From Lachnospiraceae bacterium (GTDB lineage Bacteria > Bacillota > Clostridia > Lachnospirales > Lachnospiraceae): a DNA stretch of 8,930 bases. Of the stretch, positions 1 to 6,004 are shown in pieces. The DNA lies in NCBI GenBank assembly GCA_024699395.1, contig JAILPU010000200.1, positions 1 through 8,930 of the forward strand. The letters run 5' to 3'. Positions within the stretch are counted from its first letter, which is position 1. Each line of letters begins with the position of its first letter. The notes below the pieces were generated by a model. That model saw only the letters and a list, made by a program, of their open reading frames with translations. It was not told where the DNA came from and searched no databases. Both the position numbers and the translations under genes were made by a program.

Positions 1-2
1 AT

Positions 3-1019
3 CAGGTCGATTACATGGGATTTTACCTTACTAAGGCTTCAATCTCGGGAGATCAAACATTTGTTACATACATACCAAAGGAAGGTGTCAATCTTGAGTC
101 CTCAAGTAAGGTTAACGCCGGCGGAATAAGTACTTCAATAAAGGGAAGTAAAAGTATATTTAAGGATGCGTCAAATAAGTCTTCATACAGGAAAGACTCG
201 TCACAGACAACGGTTTTGACACAGGGCTTTACCGTAAAGGATACAAGTGATGCGCCTAAGACTGTCACTGTTGTACCAAGGGCAGGAGCTACAAAGCCAA
301 AGAGTAGTGAGGTTTTGGAGTCAAAGCTTTCTAATGATAAAGGGCATGCCATTAAGATTATTCCCGATGGTGTTTCACCTACGATAATGGGTGATGACAT
401 TTTAAAGAATCTTGATTCCGGTACCGGGGTAAGTCATGAGGAGCTTGGTGTTGTTGAAATAACGGCCATAGATAACCAGAGTGGGTTGAAAAACCTTTCG
501 GTGTCCATAGAAAACGTTGATGCACACTCTGTACGGGAATACACCATGGATCCCGAAAAGAAGATAAGCATAGATTTTACTTCAGATCCTGTCTTCTTTG
601 AAGGAGAGCTTCATATAACTATAAGGGCTGTGGATAATGTTGGAAACATTAATACTAAGACTTATGGGGCGGATATTCTTAAGCTTACGGCTGATATTGA
701 ACCCAATACGCTACCGCGTGGCGGGGAAGGAACACTTCATATAGTTACTTACGGGTATGCTGAAAGGGTTACCATAGGCTTCCCTGAGGAATTAAAAGCA
801 ATAAATGAGGGATTGAAGAAAGATTACAATTACGCATATCCCGAGTTTATAAAAGAAGAAGGCATAGACTTTATGATCCCGTATAACAAAGAGGAGATAC
901 CTCCGGGAACATATACGTTTACTATTACAGCCTATAAAAACGGGAAAACGGTAGTTGCACATCCTTCGGTTACAGTAATAGACGATACGGCCCTTAAGGC
1001 AAGAGTGAGGTTACGCTAA
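3..1019 (+). CDS. Ig-like-domain extracellular protein, C-terminal part (5' truncated by window edge)
   Basis: The reading frame is open from the first bases of the window through the TAA at 1017-1019. The first ATG (position 15) is probably internal, because an upstream signal peptide would be expected and none is seen. Counting from that ATG, residues 1-115 are Ser/Thr/Lys-rich with beta-type alternation. About 118-221 looks like a bacterial Ig-like module, with the typical closing signature AVDNVGN at 205-211. About 224-325 is a second beta-sandwich-like module containing GTYTFTITAYKNGK. I see no cysteine, no membrane helix and no LPxTG sorting signal, and the chain ends in VRLR. This suggests a secreted protein held at the surface by partners or by an N-terminal anchor outside the window. 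It overlaps the next gene by one base (TAATG), so it is translationally coupled to the T4SS genes. Role inferred: surface or mating-contact component. The fold call is by pattern only; the exact family is unknown to me. Confidence 0.75.
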   Translation, partial: QVDYMGFYLTKASISGDQTFVTYIPKEGVNLESSSKVNAGGISTSIKGSKSIFKDASNKSSYRKDSSQTTVLTQGFTVKDTSDAPKTVTVVPRAGATKPKSSEVLESKLSNDKGHAIKIIPDGVSPTIMGDDILKNLDSGTGVSHEELGVVEITAIDNQSGLKNLSVSIENVDAHSVREYTMDPEKKISIDFTSDPVFFEGELHITIRAVDNVGNINTKTYGADILKLTADIEPNTLPRGGEGTLHIVTYGYAERVTIGFPEELKAINEGLKKDYNYAYPEFIKEEGIDFMIPYNKEEIPPGTYTFTITAYKNGKTVVAHPSVTVIDDTALKARVRLR

Positions 1020-1348
1020 TGTATACGGAAGCATATGGAAAGCTGGATTATTCCAATACATATAACCCATATGTGTCTGCACATGGGGATTCCCAGATAT
1101 ATAAGTCGTTTTTTAATAAACTTTTAAACCATGAGCAAGGCTTGATTTTTATAATAATGAATTTGGCAGTTTACTTATCTGTCATAGCCGTGATTGTTTC
1201 GGCGGTAATGCTTATAGCCGCAACCTTTGGTTCGAGCGAAAAGCTGACTGAAGCGAAACAAAAGATATTAAGGGTGTTTTTAGTAACCATATGTATCTTT
1301 GGAACTACATCAATCATTAACCTTATCGCCAATCTGGCGATTAAATAA
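1019..1348 (+). CDS. Small two-helix membrane protein, VirB2/TrbC pilin-like (copy 1)
   Basis: This is a 109-residue protein. Its ATG overlaps the preceding stop by one base, and a GAGTGAGG ribosome binding site at 1003-1010 lies 8 nt upstream, inside the previous gene. Residues 1-40 are polar and Tyr/Asn-rich with no signal peptide. Hydrophobic helices lie at about 42-69 and 86-108. They are separated by a short charged loop containing EKLTEAKQK, with K75, E78 and K80 matching the loop pattern of the next two genes. Two helices with a small basic loop is the architecture of VirB2/TrbC-type T4SS pilins and of the small two-helix proteins (Maff2-like, T4SS_pilin) in Gram-positive conjugation clusters. 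Function as a pilin or channel subunit is inferred from architecture and position, not from a clear sequence match. A role as a small scaffold or channel accessory protein is also possible. Confidence 0.72.
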   Translation: MYTEAYGKLDYSNTYNPYVSAHGDSQIYKSFFNKLLNHEQGLIFIIMNLAVYLSVIAVIVSAVMLIAATFGSSEKLTEAKQKILRVFLVTICIFGTTSIINLIANLAIK

Positions 1349-1368
1349 TTAAAAAAGAGGAGAAGAGA

Positions 1369-1755
1369 ATGAGAATTTTAGACCGATATTATTTAATGTT
1401 TACCAAAGTGATTACTGGACCAATAGCTTTGAGTGGATCGACAGAGGATAAGATTAAGACTCTCACAAGCGGGGAAGGCGCTGCAGCTAAGGGAGGAAAT
1501 CTTAATACTCTATCCGAAACAGTGAACAGTTACGGCGCAGGCGGATATACCATTCTTAGGAATGTTTTTATCTATGTCGCTATTATCGCACTTATTGCCG
1601 GAGCTGTAGGACTTATGATCCATGCCGGGAATGCGCAGAAAAGAGACGAGGCAAAGAGTGTTATCGGTTACAGGATTGTTGCTATCATACTAGGATTTGC
1701 CGCAGTTGCAATGGTTGTATTCCTGTCGGGAATTGGTGAAAGACTCTTTGGTTAA
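1369..1755 (+). CDS. Small two-helix membrane protein, VirB2/TrbC pilin-like (copy 2, best pilin candidate)
   Basis: This is a 128-residue protein with the strongest ribosome binding site of the set, GAGGAG at 1357-1362, spaced 6 nt from the ATG. Residues 1-60 are non-hydrophobic: a start with the pattern I-x-D-x-YY (I3, D5, Y7, Y8), then a Gly/Ala/Ser-rich stretch. Two helices rich in Ala, Gly, Ile and Val follow at about 62-84 and 103-121, joined by a charged loop with QKRDEAK (K91, E94, K96). Small-residue-rich helices and a basic loop are characteristic of VirB2-type pilins, which makes this the best candidate for the major subunit among the three neighbours. The strong ribosome binding site and the stable hairpin just downstream (1775-1793) would suit a highly expressed subunit. 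No Sec-type signal peptide is visible, unlike Gram-negative VirB2. The pilin role is an inference. Confidence 0.75.
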   Translation: MRILDRYYLMFTKVITGPIALSGSTEDKIKTLTSGEGAAAKGGNLNTLSETVNSYGAGGYTILRNVFIYVAIIALIAGAVGLMIHAGNAQKRDEAKSVIGYRIVAIILGFAAVAMVVFLSGIGERLFG

Positions 1756-1774
1756 TGTAAAAAATAATCAATAT

Positions 1775-1793
1775 GGGGCGGTATAACCGCCCC
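1775..1793 (+). promoter_or_regulatory. Perfect GC-rich intergenic hairpin between pilin-like genes
   Basis: GGGGCGGT (1775-1782) and ACCGCCCC (1786-1793) are exact reverse complements around a 3-nt ATA loop. The 8-bp stem has seven G:C pairs and stands out in an A-rich 50-nt gap. No T-run follows on the + strand (the next bases are TAAAAGAAAA), so it is not a canonical rho-independent terminator. It ends only 12 nt before the next ATG. Likely roles are protection of the 3' end of the upstream pilin-like message, a processing or partial-termination site, or damping of translation of the next gene. Confidence 0.6.
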
Positions 1794-1805
1794 TAAAAGA
1801 AAAAT

Positions 1806-2159
1806 ATGAGTAAGATAAGAGATTTTTATTATATTTTTTTGGCTTCGGTCAATATTGATCCAATGAAAATAGCCACAGAGGCTAACGGTGGCAAGACAAC
1901 TATACATGAATACGGAGAACGGGACCTTTTTTATTTTTTCGGATTAAACGGGTTGTTTTCGTTCTTAAAAACACAGGGTCTTATCATCGCGACAATTATG
2001 GTGCTTATTGCTTTTATAAGCATGCTTTTCATAAACAGGTCCGATAAGCTTGCTGACAAAAAAGCTGATGTGATCCATAAATTAAAGATTGTGTTTATCA
2101 TATGTTCTTTATTATGGATCCTTGATCTGTTCGTTTTAATATGCGATTCGATTTTTTAG
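1806..2159 (+). CDS. Small two-helix membrane protein, pilin-like paralogue (copy 3)
   Basis: This is a 117-residue protein. Its start shares the I-x-D-x-YY pattern (I4, D6, Y8, Y9) with the preceding 128-residue protein, suggesting that the two are paralogues. After a polar region to about residue 55 come helices at about 58-76 and 95-114. The loop between them contains DKLADKK (K81, D84, K86), the same K-x2-[ED]-x-K spacing as in the two upstream genes. Its helices are richer in bulky Leu, Ile, Phe and Trp than those of copy 2, and an Asp (D107) sits inside the second helix, so it is less pilin-like and may be a minor or channel subunit. No good Shine-Dalgarno sequence precedes the ATG: only A-rich sequence lies between it and the hairpin at 1775-1793. 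Low or controlled expression relative to copy 2 is therefore plausible. Confidence 0.7.
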   Translation: MSKIRDFYYIFLASVNIDPMKIATEANGGKTTIHEYGERDLFYFFGLNGLFSFLKTQGLIIATIMVLIAFISMLFINRSDKLADKKADVIHKLKIVFIICSLLWILDLFVLICDSIF

Positions 2160-2163
2160 GGGG
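2158..2163 (+). promoter_or_regulatory. Ribosome binding site of the PrgI-like gene, overlapping the upstream stop
   Basis: AGGGGG shares its first two bases with the TAG stop of the preceding gene and is spaced 5 nt from the ATG at 2169. The arrangement favours re-initiation by ribosomes that finish the upstream gene. Confidence 0.6.
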
Positions 2164-2168
2164 TATTT

Positions 2169-2525
2169 ATGCCTGGAGTACATGAGACACCGGATAAATT
2201 CCGGGATGAAGATAAATGGTTTAAGTTTTTCACGAAAAGGCAGCTTTTGATACTTGGACCTACTTTTCTTGCGGTTATTGGTTTTAATTCCTTAATCTTT
2301 TCATCACCATTAAAGGGCTTATTTCCAATCACGCTTTTAATCGGTGAGTTATTCTTTATCGCAGCCGTCGTCATTGCTTTTTTTGAGGTACCGGATCATA
2401 TGTATATGTTTGGAAGCGGCCTTAAGATTGAGATTCTTATTTTCAGGCTTATAAAAAAGAAGCTCAGTAAAAGTCACAGGATATATACAAAATTTCTTGA
2501 TAACGATATTGAGAGGTGGAAATAG
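2169..2525 (+). CDS. PrgI-family (VirB3-like) T4SS inner-membrane protein
   Basis: This 118-residue protein has the hallmarks of the PrgI family of Gram-positive conjugation systems. It has an N-terminal P-x-x-F-R-D segment (P8, F11, R12, D13), an aromatic, basic linker ending in T-K-R-Q (22-25) directly before the first helix, and two adjacent hydrophobic helices at about 26-44 and 52-72. A cytoplasmic C-terminal part follows, rich in basic residues and containing RIYT. PrgI-like proteins take the place of VirB3 next to VirB4 and are thought to hold the ATPase at the membrane. Here the gene lies just before the VirB4-like genes, as expected, although one extra gene separates it from the complete ATPase. 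Its stop overlaps the start of that extra gene by one base (TAGTG). The family call is fairly firm; the precise role in this system is inferred. Confidence 0.82.
   Translation: MPGVHETPDKFRDEDKWFKFFTKRQLLILGPTFLAVIGFNSLIFSSPLKGLFPITLLIGELFFIAAVVIAFFEVPDHMYMFGSGLKIEILIFRLIKKKLSKSHRIYTKFLDNDIERWK
2514..2519 (+). promoter_or_regulatory. Ribosome binding site that fixes the start of the VirB4-N-like gene at GTG 2525
   Basis: AGGTGG (2514-2519, within GAGAGGTGGA) lies 5 nt before GTG 2525. The frame is also open from an earlier GTG at 2516, but that codon lies within the Shine-Dalgarno sequence itself and has no site of its own. The later GTG, which overlaps the upstream TAG by one base, is the better start. 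Confidence 0.65.
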
Positions 2526-3643
2526 TGGGTTTTATCAATGAAATCATAGGACTTGTCAATGTGATAGGTATTACTGCAATCCTGTCAATGGCTGTTGCGG
2601 GGGCGATACTTTGGTATTTTGTTAAGGTTAAGAAAGTAACCGCCAAGGAAGAAAATATAAATACATCCTCTTTTAAGAGGGAGAATTCTTTATCATATGT
2701 GCCTTTAAAGGACATTATCTATGATAATACGCTTGATTCGGACGGGATTATCGCTATTTCCGATTCTGTTTTTGTTGCGGGTCTTTCTGTAAGGGGCTTT
2801 GACTATTCCGCTTCCTCTGCGCAGGAGAAGGTGGATGCCCAGGTCAATTCCGTTTCATTTTTCAACGTTGTTGAGGAGCCTACCAGCTTCAGACAGTCGG
2901 TTAAAGGTATAGATTTATCCGTAAATATCGCAGATTACGAAAAGATAGAGAAGGATATCGCGCATAAGCTTGCAGAACTTGATGCAGAGTTTGAGGAGAC
3001 TCTTAAGATATCCGAACAATACATTGAATTTCCCGATGAGTATGAGAGGTATGATGAGAGGCTTAGGAGCTTGCAAAGGTCTATTGCAGCCTATAATCAT
3101 CAGCTTAAGGAATGTAAGGCGCTTATATCTTACATGGAAGTATTAAGTAAGAGTTCCCAAAGCATTTATTCCGCAGGGCAGAAGACTTCTCAGATCATGT
3201 TTTCATATACATTTGATCCTGCTGTGTACAGTAAGGAGTTATCGAAAGAAGAGATTATCTTGAAGGCAAAGGAAGCGCTTAATATGAGGGCTTCAAGCTA
3301 CATCAATGCATTGGCATACTGTCACTTTAGGGCAAAACGTTTGTCCGCAAGAGAACTTGTCCAGCTTATAAGAAAGCATAACTTTCCTCTTACCGGAGAG
3401 GATACTGATCTTGAAGAGTTACTTGATTCATCTTATGGGAATCTTTTTGTATCATCCGATTCTTTGGTGGAAGCACAAAAGGAAAAGATTGCCGAAGAGG
3501 AGTTTACAAAGCACATGGACGAATTAAACAGGCAGATTGAGGCACAGAGTAAACGTGTGCGTGACTTAATGTGGACGGAAAGCCAACGGTTAAACATGGA
3601 CAGTTATAATCGTGCGGTGAGTGAGCTCGCTCTAGAAAGTTAA
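2525..3643 (+). CDS. Membrane-anchored VirB4 N-terminal-domain-like protein lacking an ATPase domain
   Basis: From GTG 2525 this is 372 residues; an in-frame GTG at 2516 would add three. A helix at about 10-33 is followed by a basic stretch (KVKK) and a soluble part. Residues 59-64 (VPLKDI), the DGIIAISD strand and a VAGLSVRGFDY strand resemble the opening of VirB4/TraC-type N-terminal domains. A helical, charged region at about 139-215 could form a coiled coil. Residues 272-282 (RLSARELVQLI) match the conserved R-x-L-S-x-x-E-L-x-x-L signature found near the end of that domain in VirB4 proteins. The chain then ends in a charged helical tail of about 60 residues, with no Walker A, Walker B or other ATPase motif. 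It sits directly before a complete VirB4 gene, so it is not merely the missing front of a broken VirB4. I infer a membrane-bound, catalytically inactive VirB4 relative that may scaffold the ATPase. Homology is judged by eye and is moderate. Confidence 0.72.
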   Translation: MGFINEIIGLVNVIGITAILSMAVAGAILWYFVKVKKVTAKEENINTSSFKRENSLSYVPLKDIIYDNTLDSDGIIAISDSVFVAGLSVRGFDYSASSAQEKVDAQVNSVSFFNVVEEPTSFRQSVKGIDLSVNIADYEKIEKDIAHKLAELDAEFEETLKISEQYIEFPDEYERYDERLRSLQRSIAAYNHQLKECKALISYMEVLSKSSQSIYSAGQKTSQIMFSYTFDPAVYSKELSKEEIILKAKEALNMRASSYINALAYCHFRAKRLSARELVQLIRKHNFPLTGEDTDLEELLDSSYGNLFVSSDSLVEAQKEKIAEEEFTKHMDELNRQIEAQSKRVRDLMWTESQRLNMDSYNRAVSELALES

Positions 3644-3656
3644 GAAGGGGAAATAT

Positions 3657-5990
3657 ATGGATTTTTTAGAGATTATAAAGGAATTATCGGTTTACAGAAA
3701 TATAATCATAGCATTGTTTGAGATTACCCTTTTGGCTGTTCTTTCCATATGTGTGAGTGCACTTGTAAAGAACTGGAAAAAATTAAAGGAAGATGAGGAG
3801 AAATCCACTGATATATACAGAATAAAGGCAGACTTTCACGGAGAGGTGGATAAGACAACCAGACAGAATGTTATAAGGGAAATTTTTTCGCCTGACGGCG
3901 TTAATCCTGTGCCCAACTCATATATGTGTATATCCGACGGCGGTAAAGAGGTATATGTAAGAAGCGTTACGTTGTCAAAACTCCCCAAAAGAGTTCGTTT
4001 TGCCTCAACACTGCATGAGTTGTTTGCTTTCCCCAACTGTACGGCTACCGTATTTGTTGATCCTATTGATAATGAGACCATTTCCCGAAAGATTGACAGA
4101 CAGATCAACATCCTTGAGTCTGAGCAGATCGGTGAAGCCGGAAACACGAACAGGGTGCGAAAGTTAGGATCGCAGATATCCAAGACTACCAAATGGGCTT
4201 ATGAAGTCGAGTCCGGTGAAAAGAAGTTCTTTTACGCTGGCTTCTTATTTACCTTTGTTGCTGAGAGTATTGACGAACTGAACAACATTACGGATGACTT
4301 CAGAAGTCTTGCTTTAAATAAGAAGATGGATATATCCAACTGTTACGGGGTTCAATCGGAAGCGTTTTTGGCAAACTTACCCCTAAACAGAAAAGGTGGG
4401 ACCATATTCGGAAAGATCAATTCGGACTGTGTAAAAATGCATCTTTTGGATCAGGACGCTCTTTCTGTGGTCTTAAATTACACATCCGATCATTTTTCCC
4501 ATAAGCACGGTATTCCTTTGGGACATAACCTTTATAACGGTCAGCCATTTATATTTGACCTTTTTGACGGTTCACATGACGGTTTTACCTTTGTTATATG
4601 CGGTAAGACCGGCTCGGGAAAAAGTGCTTCTATAAAAATGATGATAGAAAGATACGTTCCTTTGGGTTACAGGTTCGTTATCATTGATTCCCAGACAAGG
4701 AAGGGAACTTCAGAAGGAGAGTATGCGTCATTAGCTGAGGTAAACGGAGGTGTTAACTACCAGATCTCTTCAAAAAACACAAATATACTTAACATCTTTG
4801 ATGTTCAGGAGTCTATTGAATTTGTTAAAGACGGGCCATACTCCGGTCATGAGGTTAAGACACTTAATTTAAACAGTGCCGTTACGGAGATAGTTTACAA
4901 CTTAAGGACTATAATCCGTGGAAATATGCAGACACAAACAGGTGCAGAGTCAAATATGGATACCATTATGGACTCAGATATCAGTGAAGTTCTTACCAGA
5001 ATAACAAAAAGCCTTTTTGCAGAAAGAGGTATAGTTCACGGTGATGCCGGAAGCCTTTACGTGGAGGATATGGTAGTAAAGGATGGTGCATTACAAAGCG
5101 GTGTTGCGCCTAAGGAACTTCCTACGATTACAGATTTCTTTAAAAAGCTTATTATCGAACAGCAAAACAATACGGATGCCGAGTTAGACAAGATGTATCG
5201 TTTTGTGGTCAACAACTTGAGAGAGAACGTAAGAGAGCTTTATTATACGGAAAGCGGTGTGTTCTTTGAACGGGCTGATTATGAGGCACTTCCCGACAAT
5301 CCCCAAAGGGTTGGAGAAAAGGTTTATAACGGTGAGCGGGTAATCGCCATAAAGGGTATAAGACCTTACTACGACGGACAGTCAACTTTTGCAATCTCGA
5401 GGAATTGTCCCGTTACCAACATAGACATTTCGCAGTTAACCATGGTTGAAAGGTGTGCAGCAAGGGATATAGCGCTACATATAATCGATGGAGGCTTTGT
5501 ACAAAAGAATTCGGAAAGCCTTGAAAAGAGCGATAAGCTGGTGGTTGTAGTCGACGAGGCGCATGAATCTTTTGAAGATATTTCGGCAAGACAGCTCCTT
5601 AGTAATGAAGTAAGAACCGGAAGAAAGAGGAATGTATCTCTTATATTTTCAACCCAGACCGTTGAAGAATGGTTAAGGCATCCTGAAACTTCGGATATCT
5701 TATCACAGGCGGCGGTAAAGATGATCTTTAAGCAGGATGTAAAGGACAGACAGGTATTTATGGATGCCTTGAAAATTACGGACAGACAGGTTGATATCAT
5801 AGCAAACCAGTTGGGTGTCGTAACGGATAAGACTGATTCCGAGGCAAAGAACAGGCATAGAGGTGAAGCCTGCATCATTGACGGTGAGCAGGTCCAGTTT
5901 ATAAAGATAGATTATTTAAGAAGTGTAGAAAAGTATTCAATAGAAACGGATACTTCACAGGTAATAACAGCAACAAGACCGGGAGCGTAG
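3657..5990 (+). CDS. virB4: VirB4-type T4SS ATPase with N-terminal membrane helix
   Basis: This 777-residue protein is about the usual length for a VirB4 ATPase. It is preceded by a strong ribosome binding site, GAAGGGG at 3644-3650, 6 nt before the ATG. A hydrophobic helix at about 16-37 comes first. A VirB4-type N-terminal domain (about 55-270) follows, including a strand-rich part with YVRSVTLSKLPKRV. The RecA-like ATPase core has a Walker A motif GKTGSGKS (316-323), a Walker B motif VVVVDEAH (629-636; D633 and E634 expected to bind magnesium and activate water) and an STQ motif at 665-667 after the basic VRTGRKRN segment. VirB4 proteins hydrolyse ATP at the cytoplasmic face of the channel to drive pilin extraction and substrate transfer, working with VirB3/PrgI and VirB6 partners, which flank it here. 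All catalytic motifs look intact. The N-terminal membrane helix is less usual for the family. Family assignment is firm; the transferred substrate is unknown. Confidence 0.93.
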   Translation: MDFLEIIKELSVYRNIIIALFEITLLAVLSICVSALVKNWKKLKEDEEKSTDIYRIKADFHGEVDKTTRQNVIREIFSPDGVNPVPNSYMCISDGGKEVYVRSVTLSKLPKRVRFASTLHELFAFPNCTATVFVDPIDNETISRKIDRQINILESEQIGEAGNTNRVRKLGSQISKTTKWAYEVESGEKKFFYAGFLFTFVAESIDELNNITDDFRSLALNKKMDISNCYGVQSEAFLANLPLNRKGGTIFGKINSDCVKMHLLDQDALSVVLNYTSDHFSHKHGIPLGHNLYNGQPFIFDLFDGSHDGFTFVICGKTGSGKSASIKMMIERYVPLGYRFVIIDSQTRKGTSEGEYASLAEVNGGVNYQISSKNTNILNIFDVQESIEFVKDGPYSGHEVKTLNLNSAVTEIVYNLRTIIRGNMQTQTGAESNMDTIMDSDISEVLTRITKSLFAERGIVHGDAGSLYVEDMVVKDGALQSGVAPKELPTITDFFKKLIIEQQNNTDAELDKMYRFVVNNLRENVRELYYTESGVFFERADYEALPDNPQRVGEKVYNGERVIAIKGIRPYYDGQSTFAISRNCPVTNIDISQLTMVERCAARDIALHIIDGGFVQKNSESLEKSDKLVVVVDEAHESFEDISARQLLSNEVRTGRKRNVSLIFSTQTVEEWLRHPETSDILSQAAVKMIFKQDVKDRQVFMDALKITDRQVDIIANQLGVVTDKTDSEAKNRHRGEACIIDGEQVQFIKIDYLRSVEKYSIETDTSQVITATRPGA

Positions 5991-6004
5991 CTTAGAGGGA
6001 CAAC

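Noticed and set aside
15..17. ATG 15 as the true start of the Ig-like protein
   Set aside because: The frame is open upstream to the window edge and the sequence after this ATG is not a signal peptide, although the modules look extracellular. A weak AGG lies 5' of it, so the choice is not absolute.
53..400. Minus-strand open frames antisense to the large genes (for example 53-400, 3836-4192, 5369-5878 and 7261-7629)
   Set aside because: They lie wholly opposite well-supported + strand genes, have no plausible ribosome binding site or family resemblance, and their compositions are those expected of the reverse complement of coding sequence.
1775..1800. The hairpin as a rho-independent terminator
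   Set aside because: No T-run follows on the + strand, and on the - strand the T-rich stretch is separated from the stem and no minus-strand gene lies upstream of it. A terminator here would also cut the operon in two.
1756..1805. An internal promoter in the 50-nt gap before the third pilin-like gene
   Set aside because: The gap is A-rich but I find no convincing -35/-10 pair at proper spacing, and the hairpin occupies its centre.
2516..2518. GTG 2516 as the start of the VirB4-N-like protein
   Set aside because: It lies within the AGGTGG Shine-Dalgarno sequence that serves GTG 2525 and has no spaced site of its own.
2525..5990. A single virB4 gene broken by a frameshift into two pieces
   Set aside because: The downstream gene has its own strong ribosome binding site, membrane helix and complete VirB4 N-terminal domain, and the upstream protein has its own C-terminal helical tail. 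They are two separate genes, not halves.
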